From Rickettsiales bacterium (GTDB taxonomy: Bacteria > Pseudomonadota > Alphaproteobacteria > Rickettsiales > UBA1997), in contig CANNMN010000064.1 of NCBI GenBank assembly GCA_947505885.1, forward strand, positions 1-7,377: a stretch of DNA of 7,377 bases, written 5' to 3'. Of the stretch, positions 1 to 5,158 are shown one piece after another. Made by a program: the position numbers and the translations under genes. The notes beneath the pieces were generated by a model, which saw only the letters and a program-made list of their open reading frames with translations, was not told where the DNA came from and made no database searches. How positions within the stretch are numbered: the first letter of the stretch is position 1; every line of letters begins with the position of its first letter.

Positions 1-293
1 ATCATCGGCAGCTTCGGTATTTATGGAATTTGCAGCGTTATTTTTTCTTAAAATCTCGTTATCAAGTTAGTTAAAAAACCAACTCGAAAAGAAGGTAAGA
101 AAAATAAGTCGAGCTGTTTCGATGCAGAAACGAAATTGATTAACAAAAGTCGAAATTATTTGGCGACATATTTTTAAGAGAAATCGAGTTGAAGTGATGG
201 CTTGGATTCTACAGTTATGAACGCAAAATCGCAGCTTGAGTTGATTCAAGAATTTTAGTGGTACAATTTTTAATAATTTAAAATCGAAGCAGA
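1..293. other. Leading stretch without a supportable gene
   Basis: Nothing here can be assigned. All three plus frames entering from the left edge stop early (the first at 49-51, another at 68-70), so the 3' end of an upstream plus-strand gene may be present but is too short to identify. On the minus strand a frame is open to the left edge without an ATG. Small inverted repeats are visible: CAACTCGA at 80-87 against TCGAGTTG at 184-191, GTTTC/GAAAC around a six-base loop at about 116-131, and CTTGA/TCAAG around six bases at 235-250. A minus-strand frame over 67-312 overlaps the dps start, has no recognisable domain and is judged spurious. Confidence 0.4.
241..267 (+). promoter_or_regulatory. 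Possible dps promoter
   Basis: A TACAAT hexamer at 262-267 resembles a sigma-70 -10 box and lies 27 bases before the dps ATG. The best upstream partner is TTGATT at 241-246, but the 15-base spacer is short. The -35 candidate overlaps a CTTGA/TCAAG inverted repeat (235-250) that could be an operator. This is pattern matching only. Confidence 0.3.
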
Positions 294-731
294 ATGAAAA
301 ATCATCAAACAATCCAGAACTTAGAAAATCTTTTAGCCAACTCTTACCTTTTGTCGCTAAAGACTCAGAACTACCATTGGAATGTGGTCGGAGAAAATTT
401 TAAACCTCTTCACGAATTATTCGGTGCGCAATATGAAGAGCTTGCTGATGCGATTGATGAAGTTGCTGAGCGCATGAGAGCTTTGGGATCAAAGGTTGAA
501 GGTACATTAGAAAATTTTTCCAAACTGAGCAAAATCAAAAGTGGCAATAAAAATTTTAATAAAAGCGAGATGATTCAGGACTTGGCTTTTGGTCACGAAT
601 TAATCATCAAAGATCTAAAAGATGCGATTAAAGTTGCGCAAGATGAAGGCGACGAAGCAACCGCAGATATTTTTATCGGCAGAATTCAAGCTCATGAAAA
701 AGCAGCGTGGATGTTGGTTTCAAGTCAGTAA
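294..731 (+). CDS. dps: Dps-family DNA-binding ferritin-like protein
   Basis: Dps proteins form dodecameric cages in the cytoplasm. They oxidise Fe(II) with peroxide, store the iron and in many species coat DNA during starvation or oxidative stress. The 145-residue length fits a compact Dps. The ferroxidase signature is complete: the NYHWNVVG segment with His28, then His40, Asp55 and Glu59, with the 12/15/4 residue spacing of E. coli Dps ligands His51, His63, Asp78 and Glu82. The N-terminus is short with only Lys2 and His4, so DNA binding through a long lysine tail as in E. coli is doubtful. The ATG at 294 leaves the family's first helix intact; only a weak purine-rich stretch precedes it. 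The stop is followed in the same frame by an acetyltransferase remnant, and the copper-resistance genes come next on the same strand, consistent with a metal-stress neighbourhood. Family assignment is secure. Confidence 0.95.
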   Translation: MKNHQTIQNLENLLANSYLLSLKTQNYHWNVVGENFKPLHELFGAQYEELADAIDEVAERMRALGSKVEGTLENFSKLSKIKSGNKNFNKSEMIQDLAFGHELIIKDLKDAIKVAQDEGDEATADIFIGRIQAHEKAAWMLVSSQ

Positions 732-884
732 TTTCTCAATTCTGGTAAAAATAAAAAAGCAGAGTTGACCGTCGAGCTCAAAAATTCGGGTGCGATTTAT
801 TTTTACAAAAAGCTCGGTTTTGAAATCGAAGGCGCGCGCAAAAAATTATTCAATGGAGAAGGCGAGTTTATCAACAACTACTAA
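732..884 (+). pseudogene. C-terminal remnant of a GNAT acetyltransferase
   Basis: Reading on from the dps stop in the same frame gives about 50 codons ending at TAA 882-884. From about 759 they match the end of a GNAT N-acetyltransferase: LTVELKNSGAIYFYKKLGFE, then EGARKK and GEGEFINNY. The Asn-x-x-Ala-Ile-x-x-Tyr-x-Lys-x-Gly-Phe pattern is the well-known motif B region of GNAT enzymes that modify protein N-termini or small molecules. There is no start codon, and the acetyl-CoA-binding motif A and the whole N-terminal two thirds are missing, so this cannot be a working enzyme. It looks like what is left after a deletion that joined the end of dps to the tail of another gene. Translation would need readthrough of the dps TAA. 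Family recognition is by motif only. Confidence 0.72.
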
Positions 885-901
885 ACGGCTAAGATGCTGC
901 A

Positions 902-2389
902 ATAAAAAAACTTCTTCTAACAATTTTATTGCTGATTTTTGCGTCAAAATCTTTTGCCAAGAGTTACGATTTAGAAATAAAAAAATCAGAGCAGAAAATT
1001 ACGATTAATGATTCTATCCCCGGTCCGACACTGCATTTTAAAGAGGGGGAAGATGTTGAAATTCGCGTAAAAAATTCAATGAACGAAACAACCTCGATTC
1101 ATTGGCACGGAATTTTGCTCGACGGAAAAATGGATGGAGTGCCCGGCCTAAATGGTTTTAATGGCATCGCGCCCAGTAAAATTTCTGGCGAAATTTTTAC
1201 TTATAAATTCAAAATTAGGCAGTCGGGAACTTACTGGTACCATTCACATTCTAATTTACAGGAACAGCAAGGAGCTTACGGGGCTCTAGTAATCACAGCG
1301 AAGAGGGAGATAAATAAATTCGACAAGGAATTTGTGATTTTGCTTTCCGATTCTACAGCAGAAAATCCTGAGACAATTTTAAATAATCTCAAAATCGATT
1401 CTGGCTACTACAACTATAACAAGCGCACGCTGTTTACATTTTTTTCTGATGCTAAAAAAGATGGATTTTTTTCGACTCTACAAAATTATCTTGAGTGGGG
1501 TGATATGCGTATGGACCCTACAGACTTAAGCGATGTAAGCCATTACACTTTTTTAATTAATGGCAAAAAAGATTGGTCAGAAATTTTTAAGAAAGGCGAA
1601 AAAATAAAACTTCGCTTCATCAACGCTGCGGCAATGACGATTTTTGATGTTTCGATTCCAGGTTTAAAAATGAAATTCATCGAAGCGGATGGACAAAAAA
1701 TAAAACCAGTAACCGCTGATGAATTCAGGATTGGCGCGGCAGAAACTTACGATGTGATTGTCGAGCCCAAGGAAAATAAAGCTTACAATATTCTTGCCGA
1801 ATCTCTTGACCGCACAGGTTACGTCAGCGCAACTCTCGCGCCAAAAAAAGGAATGGTTGCAAAACTTCCAAAACTTCGTCCACGCACACAACTCACGATG
1901 GCGGACATGAAAATGGAGGGAATGGATCACAGCATGGAAGAGAGCGGTTGGAATAATCGCGGAACTCCAGAAGGCAAAAAGGCACTCGAATATTCTGATC
2001 TAATTTCTTTCGCGCCGCAAAAAGATTTGCGTAAGCCGACACGCGAAATCGAATTCAAATTTGGCGGCACGATGAATCGTTATATCTGGACAATTAACGG
2101 CGAAAAATTTCCAAAACCTTTTCACCTGAAGTTCGGCGAGCGCGTGCGTTTGAAGTTTGTTAATGAAACGATGATGGCGCATCCGATTCACTTGCATGGC
2201 ATGTTTATGCAGATGGAGAACGGCAGAGAAATGAAATGGATGCCAAATAAACACACGGTGCTGGTACCGCCAGCACAAACTGTTTCAATGCTTTTAACTG
2301 CTGACGAAGCAGGAGAGTGGGCCTTTCATTGTCATCTTCTTTACCATATGGCAAGCGGGATGATGACGAGTGTGACAGTGGAAAAATGA
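902..2389 (+). CDS. copA: CopA/PcoA-type periplasmic multicopper oxidase (probable AUA start)
   Basis: This is a copper-resistance multicopper oxidase, unrelated to the P-type ATPase also called CopA. Such enzymes oxidise Cu(I) and sequester copper in the periplasm. Counting 495 residues from 902, all four copper-ligand clusters are present: HWHG (His67, His69), HSHS (His114, His116), HPIHLHG (His427, His430, His432) and HCHLLYHMASGM (His476, Cys477, His478, His482, axial Met487). YWYHSHSNLQEQQGAYG is typical of CopA. A short Met-rich segment, MADMKMEGMDHSM (333-345), replaces the long Met/His repeats of the roughly 600-residue PcoA. The start is unusual. The first conventional start is TTG 929, which would cut the signal peptide in half; a full Sec-type signal (KKLLLTILLLIFASKSFA) begins at ATA 902, and TAA at 890-892 blocks anything further upstream. 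There is no twin-arginine motif. The TGA overlaps a downstream ATG, and copB follows 74 bases later. Confidence 0.9.
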   Translation: MKKLLLTILLLIFASKSFAKSYDLEIKKSEQKITINDSIPGPTLHFKEGEDVEIRVKNSMNETTSIHWHGILLDGKMDGVPGLNGFNGIAPSKISGEIFTYKFKIRQSGTYWYHSHSNLQEQQGAYGALVITAKREINKFDKEFVILLSDSTAENPETILNNLKIDSGYYNYNKRTLFTFFSDAKKDGFFSTLQNYLEWGDMRMDPTDLSDVSHYTFLINGKKDWSEIFKKGEKIKLRFINAAAMTIFDVSIPGLKMKFIEADGQKIKPVTADEFRIGAAETYDVIVEPKENKAYNILAESLDRTGYVSATLAPKKGMVAKLPKLRPRTQLTMADMKMEGMDHSMEESGWNNRGTPEGKKALEYSDLISFAPQKDLRKPTREIEFKFGGTMNRYIWTINGEKFPKPFHLKFGERVRLKFVNETMMAHPIHLHGMFMQMENGREMKWMPNKHTVLVPPAQTVSMLLTADEAGEWAFHCHLLYHMASGMMTSVTVEK

Positions 2390-2410
2390 AAATACTTTTA
2401 ATGTCTAGTG

Positions 2411-2428
2411 CCAGGAAATCATTCCTGG
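2411..2428. repeat. Perfect 7-bp hairpin between copA and copB
   Basis: CCAGGAA (2411-2417) and TTCCTGG (2422-2428) form a perfect inverted repeat around a four-base loop, followed by two copies of GGATC 18 bases apart (2427-2431 and 2445-2449). There is no T-run, so it is not an intrinsic terminator. It may stabilise or partly insulate the copA transcript, or belong to a dispersed palindromic repeat family; the sequence alone cannot decide. Confidence 0.6.
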
Positions 2429-2449
2429 ATCTCGGCTCTTATGTGGATC

Positions 2450-2466
2450 AAGGAGTGATTTTTGTG
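2450..2466 (+). promoter_or_regulatory. Strong Shine-Dalgarno fixing the GTG start of copB
   Basis: AAGGAG at 2450-2455 lies eight bases before GTG 2464-2466. It is the clearest ribosome-binding site in the window. It sets the start of copB at the GTG that opens a signal peptide, not at the ATG 2386 that overlaps the copA stop or at the later ATG 2558. Confidence 0.75.
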
Positions 2467-3193
2467 CTTAAGAAACAACACTTAGCCGCGCGTAAATTAT
2501 TAATTTTTTTTCTAATTTTATTTTTTTCACAAAAATCATTTGCGACGGATCATGTAAATGATCACACACAAATTTTTCACGCTTGAAGGAGATATTGGCG
2601 AAGCCAGAGATGGTCGATCACAAGGCTTAGATTTTTCTGGTTGGGTTGGAGGTGATTATGATCGTCTTTGGCTCAAAAGTGAGAAAAAAAGTTACGGAAA
2701 ATACGAAGAAAAATTAGAAGCTCAGGCGCTTTACAGCAGAAATTTTTCCAAATTTTGGGATGCTCAAATTGGCATATCTCACGATTTCAGCACGGATTTT
2801 ACCGCAAATGATCTGAATTATTTAACCATTGGCCTAGAAGGCTTGGCGCCACAATTTTTTGAAACCGAAGCGCAGATTTTTGTAAGCGATCAAGGAAATT
2901 ACAGCGCAAGATTTAAGCAGGAGGTTGATGTTTTGCTCACGCAGAAACTCATCATGCAACCCTACTTAGAAACGGAAATTTTTGCGCAGGATGTTAGAAA
3001 GTTAGAAGTGGAATCAGGAATTTCAGATTTTGAAGTTGGTATAATGACACGTTACGAAATAACGCGTAAATTCGCGCCATACGTGGCTTTTCGTTACCAC
3101 ACCAAAACTTTTGGCACAGCAAATTTAGCTAAAAAATTAGGCCAAAGGGTGGATAATTTTATTGCCGTGGCTGGGATCAGGCTGAGATTCTGA
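2464..3193 (+). pseudogene. copB: CopB-type copper-resistance outer-membrane protein, frameshifted
   Basis: CopB/PcoB is an outer-membrane beta-barrel made with the CopA oxidase. The gene is in two frames. From GTG 2464 the first 40 codons give a signal peptide (KLLIFFLILFFSQKSFA, cleavage after residue 27) and the start of the mature chain (TDHVNDHTQIFHA), ending at TGA 2584-2586. The rest continues one base over: LEGDIGEARDG, then the CopB hallmark GWVGGDYDRLWLKSEK, to a barrel-type C-terminus ending in Phe at the stop 3191-3193. Skipping one base near 2581 joins the halves into about 242 residues, shorter than PcoB (about 300) but with both ends present. The distal frame has its own ATG at 2558, but its first eight residues come from the wrong frame and it lacks a signal, so alone it would not reach the outer membrane. 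A sequencing error or recoding is possible; a real inactivating indel is the simplest reading. Confidence 0.8.
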
Positions 3194-3219
3194 AGTGGGT
3201 TATCCAAAAAAATTTCAAT

Positions 3220-3253
3220 AAAAAAGCTCCCCCAAAAAAATTTTTGAGAGAGC
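3220..3253 (-). terminator. Intrinsic terminator of the cold-shock gene
   Basis: On the minus strand the RNA reads GCUCUCUCAAAAA, two unpaired bases, then UUUUUGGGGGAGC and a run of six U. The GC-rich base pairs fully if two G-U wobbles are allowed; the plus strand would have C-A mismatches there, so the element is directional. It starts 27 bases after the cold-shock stop and also separates that gene from the convergent copB. Confidence 0.85.
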
Positions 3254-3280
3254 CTAATTACATCTGAAGTTTCAGAGGAT

Positions 3281-3496
3281 TTAGTTTTTCGCAACTACGT
3301 TTGAAGCTTCTAAACCTTTTTTACCTTGAATAACTTCTAGAGTTACTTTTTGGCCTTCAAATAGAGTAGAGCGACCGCCGCTAGCTTTGATCGCGCTGTG
3401 ATGAACGAAAACATCTTTGCTTCCTTCGATTTCGATAAATCCGAAACCTTTTTCGTCGTTAAACCATTTTACTGTACCGTTAACTAGATCTGACAT
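3281..3496 (-). CDS. CspA-family cold-shock protein
   Basis: This is a 71-residue single-domain cold-shock protein, a cytoplasmic RNA chaperone that binds single-stranded RNA or DNA and melts secondary structure. The five-strand OB fold is complete. [13 protein letters not shown] carries RNP1 (KGFGFI, 16-21) and VFVHHSAI carries RNP2 (29-33), with Trp11, Phe12, Phe18, Phe20, Phe30 and His32 as the expected nucleic-acid-stacking residues. Length is normal for CspA. The ATG at 3494-3496 has only a weak purine stretch before it. A long leader with a strong hairpin lies upstream and a clear intrinsic terminator downstream, so it is probably its own transcription unit. Which paralogue it corresponds to, and whether it is cold-induced, cannot be told from the protein. 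Confidence 0.96.
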   Translation of the reverse strand: MSDLVNGTVKWFNDEKGFGFIEIEGSKDVFVHHSAIKASGGRSTLFEGQKVTLEVIQGKKGLEASNVVAKN

Positions 3497-3605
3497 TGTA
3501 TTACTTTTATTGATAAAAAAATTGTGAAACGCGGAACGTTAATCCCGCGGGCTGGATCCTCACTATTAAGACCGTAAGACGCCACTATTTTTTAAACTCT
3601 GTCAA
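3497..3605 (-). promoter_or_regulatory. Long structured leader of the cold-shock gene
   Basis: The 158 bases between the cold-shock ATG and the transpeptidase stop contain an isolated TTGACA (plus coordinates 3600-3605) but no convincing -10 box at normal distance. Closer to the gene is a hairpin at 3530-3549: on the minus strand CGCGGGA pairs with TTCCGCG around TTAACG, seven pairs with one G-U. Direct repeats flank it: CACTATT at 3561-3567 and 3583-3589 (22-base period) and TAAGAC at 3567-3572 and 3575-3580. cspA-type genes are known for long structured leaders acting in temperature control; assigning that role here is inference. Confidence 0.5.
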
Positions 3606-3620
3606 AAATTAAATTTAAGA

Positions 3621-3654
3621 GAGTCATTCTGAGCGCAGTAAATGATCTTGAGAC
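3621..3654. repeat. Imperfect palindrome, candidate dispersed repeat
   Basis: Just after the transpeptidase stop on the minus strand, TCATT...AATGA enclose CTG...CAG around CGCT, with a two-base bulge, giving an imperfect hairpin. The plus-strand core TCATTCTGAGCGCAG resembles the short dispersed intergenic repeats seen in many bacterial genomes. A moderately T-rich stretch follows on the minus strand, so it could also act as a weak terminator for the transpeptidase gene. Confidence 0.4.
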
Positions 3655-4551
3655 CTACTTGCGACTGTAAGCAAGAATAGAGTCCGAGGCAATATTTACT
3701 GGAATTCCCAAGCTCTCAATCACCACTTCATCAACCTTATTCCAATCAATTTTTTTCTCACAATTTTGCACGCGCTTACAAATAAAATTGTGCAACCACA
3801 AATCTTCGGAAGGCTTGTCTGGAATGGTCGCGAAATGAGACTCTAAGTAAATTTGATTGCCAATTTTCTCGAGTTTTAGTGGTTGATTCACAATCTTAAC
3901 CGCGGTGCCAATCTCAACTTTCGCAAAAAGAACCTCTATATCTTTTGGGTAAAGACGAATGCAGCCATGGCTAATTTCACTGCCAATTGACCAGGGATCA
4001 TTAGTGCCGTGAATTGCAATACGTTGCCATTTTTTATTGCGGGAACCGTCGAGGCTAAGCGCGTAATTTCCGAGCGGATTATTTGGGCCGGGCTCAACAA
4101 TTTTAGGCAATAATGGATTTTCTTTGCGAATCGATTTTGGCGGAATCCAGTAAGGATTTTCACGTTTTATCGCGATGCTAGTTTGTCCAGTCGGAGTTTT
4201 TTGATCAGAGCCAATCGTGATTGGAAAAGTCAGTAATTCCTCTTTGGGATCTTTGGGAATAAAATAAAGTCGGGGCTCAGCGAGATTAATTACAATGCCG
4301 CTCGATCTTGTTTCGGGAAGAAGATGCGTGATTGGTAAAATGATTTTTTCTCCCGCGTAAATCAAAGATTGATCTTCAATTTCTGGATTGGCTCTCAGTA
4401 ATTCATTTATCCCAAGATTAAAGCGCCGAGCTAGAATATTAAAGGTCTCGCCACGCTTTACTAAATAACGTTCAACAAAAATTTCTTCACTTTGAGCGTA
4501 GCAATGCAGAGATTGCAAAGTGAAAAAAATTGCTAGGAAATAGAGGCGCAT
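3655..4551 (-). CDS. LysM-containing L,D-transpeptidase (YkuD family)
   Basis: This is a periplasmic L,D-transpeptidase of the ErfK/YbiS/YcfS type. Such enzymes use an active-site cysteine to form 3-3 peptidoglycan cross-links or to attach envelope lipoproteins to peptidoglycan. The 298 residues comprise a signal peptide (about 1-19, cleavage near CYA/QSEE), a LysM peptidoglycan-binding repeat (about 29-73, YLVKRGETFNILARRF to AGEKIILP), and a YkuD domain (about 85-221). The catalytic region is intact: IAIHGTNDPW with His181, then SHGCIRL with Ser194, His195, Gly196 and Cys197. A C-terminal extension of about 75 residues has two more cysteines (258 and 264) and no recognised domain. The ATG at 4549-4551 sits directly before the signal peptide without a clear Shine-Dalgarno. 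It runs in the same direction as the cold-shock gene but is separated by 158 bases. Whether it cross-links or anchors a lipoprotein cannot be decided. Confidence 0.94.
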   Translation of the reverse strand: MRLYFLAIFFTLQSLHCYAQSEEIFVERYLVKRGETFNILARRFNLGINELLRANPEIEDQSLIYAGEKIILPITHLLPETRSSGIVINLAEPRLYFIPKDPKEELLTFPITIGSDQKTPTGQTSIAIKRENPYWIPPKSIRKENPLLPKIVEPGPNNPLGNYALSLDGSRNKKWQRIAIHGTNDPWSIGSEISHGCIRLYPKDIEVLFAKVEIGTAVKIVNQPLKLEKIGNQIYLESHFATIPDKPSEDLWLHNFICKRVQNCEKKIDWNKVDEVVIESLGIPVNIASDSILAYSRK

Positions 4552-4615
4552 TATTCGTTTTAAAATTTATTTGCCTGTAACAGTGAGTCGAGATATCGAA
4601 AGTTTTATTAGCCAT

Positions 4616-4633
4616 TTCGAAACTCTGTTCGAA
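4616..4633. promoter_or_regulatory. Tandem TTCGAA palindromes, possible operator
   Basis: Two copies of the self-complementary hexamer TTCGAA are separated by six bases (TTCGAAACTCTGTTCGAA), so equivalent half-sites repeat every 12 bases. They lie in the 104-base gap between the divergent transpeptidase gene and the small gene at 4656, where a shared operator would be expected. No regulator is identified; the motif could be chance in a region rich in TCGA. Confidence 0.3.
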
Positions 4634-4655
4634 CGACAAAAATACGAAAATCAAA

Positions 4656-4904
4656 ATGACAAAAGCCGAAAATTACCAAAAGCAAAAAATGGAATTTCTT
4701 GATTCTTTGCAGCCGGATGATTTTAGAAATGGCGGCAGTTTTAATCAGGCTGAATTAATTATTGATGAGCTTTGCAAAGCCGCATCGCACAAAGAAAATC
4801 CGCAAGAATTTATTGAAAAAGCGGCAATACACCTCTTCCGCGAGAATTCTTCAGTGGTTGTCAAGATTGTTAGCCTCGCAATGAATTTAATTAAACCCAA
4901 TTAG
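4656..4904 (+). CDS. Small hypothetical protein, 82 residues
   Basis: I do not recognise this protein. It is probably soluble and cytoplasmic: no signal peptide, a charged N-terminus (TKAENYQKQKMEFLDSL), then a helix-rich pattern with SFNQAELIIDELCKAAS in the middle and a hydrophobic final helix (SVVVKIVSLAMNLIKP). The amphipathic tail is too short and polar to be a confident membrane anchor. The codon-position pattern resembles the neighbours, and the frame is the only long one between the divergent genes, which argues that it is real. The ATG at 4656 has no good Shine-Dalgarno; ATG 4689 (Met12) is an alternative start. A weak five-pair hairpin (CCCAA/TTGGG, 4896-4910) spans the stop but lacks a T-run. 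A tiny membrane protein follows 92 bases later on the same strand and may be cotranscribed. Confidence 0.6.
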   Translation: MTKAENYQKQKMEFLDSLQPDDFRNGGSFNQAELIIDELCKAASHKENPQEFIEKAAIHLFRENSSVVVKIVSLAMNLIKPN

Positions 4905-4966
4905 TTTGGGCTAAAATATTCCGTTAAATAAACTCAACTCATCCGCCAATTACTTCCCACTTATTG

Positions 4967-4987
4967 AAGATTAAAAAAATTAATCTT
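4967..4987 (+). promoter_or_regulatory. AT-rich hairpin before the small membrane protein
   Basis: AAGATTAA (4967-4974) and TTAATCTT (4980-4987) are perfect complements around five A. The stem ends nine bases before ATG 4997 and abuts the only GAG that could act as a ribosome-binding site. It has no T-run, so it is not a standard terminator. It could affect translation initiation of the small protein, but AT-rich inverted repeats also arise by chance. Confidence 0.4.
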
Positions 4988-4996
4988 GAGCCAGAA

Positions 4997-5086
4997 ATGT
5001 CGAAAGAGGTTGAGAAAAAGAAAATCAACCCGCTTGAGTTCTTAATGGGTATTACCCTGATGGCGATTACTTTGGTTTTGATTTAA
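4997..5086 (+). CDS. Putative 29-residue single-pass membrane protein
   Basis: A short frame from ATG 4997 to TAA 5084-5086 encodes a highly polar N-terminus (SKEVEKKKINP) followed by one hydrophobic helix of about 16 residues (LEFLMGITLMAITLVLI) that reaches the C-terminus. This charged-then-hydrophobic layout is typical of small bacterial membrane proteins that sit in the inner membrane and modulate larger partners, and of short type I toxins. The basic N-terminus predicts a cytoplasmic N-terminus by the positive-inside rule. The nearest ribosome-binding candidate is only GAG six bases before the ATG. It lies between an unrecognised small gene and convergent yjdM, with no other good frame over the same bases. 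No homologue is recognised and no function is assigned. The call rests on composition alone. Confidence 0.45.
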   Translation: MSKEVEKKKINPLEFLMGITLMAITLVLI

Positions 5087-5134
5087 TCACTGAATAAATA
5101 ACTAAATCTCTTTGATCGCCGCCCAAGTAGGGAT

Positions 5135-5151
5135 CGAGGAAAAATTCCTCG
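5135..5151. repeat. Perfect 7-bp hairpin downstream of yjdM
   Basis: CGAGGAA (5135-5141) and TTCCTCG (5145-5151) are exact complements around three A. The hairpin starts seven bases beyond the yjdM stop on the minus strand and 48 bases after the small membrane protein on the plus strand. Neither side has a T-run, so it may stabilise a 3' end more than terminate transcription. Confidence 0.5.
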
Positions 5152-5158
5152 CATTCGC

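Noticed and set aside
67..312. Minus-strand 81-residue frame over the dps upstream region
   Set aside because: Phe- and Cys-rich composition typical of an AT-rich noncoding strand, no domain, no ribosome-binding site, and overlap with the dps start.
790..1008. Plus-strand 72-residue frame
   Set aside because: It shadows the GNAT remnant and the copA start in another frame; the residues have no family pattern.
1664..2278. Two minus-strand frames inside copA
   Set aside because: Both are antisense to conserved copA coding sequence and contain no recognisable motif.
2386..2586. Separate gene starting at the ATG that overlaps the copA stop
   Set aside because: Its distal half is the copB signal peptide; the strong ribosome-binding site at 2450-2455 supports GTG 2464. 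The earlier codons run through the hairpin and have no protein-like pattern.
3094..3294. Minus-strand 66-residue frame at the copB end
   Set aside because: It is antisense to copB and runs through the cold-shock terminator.
3936..4163. Minus-strand 75-residue frame inside the transpeptidase gene
   Set aside because: Alternative frame of the catalytic YkuD region; no independent evidence.
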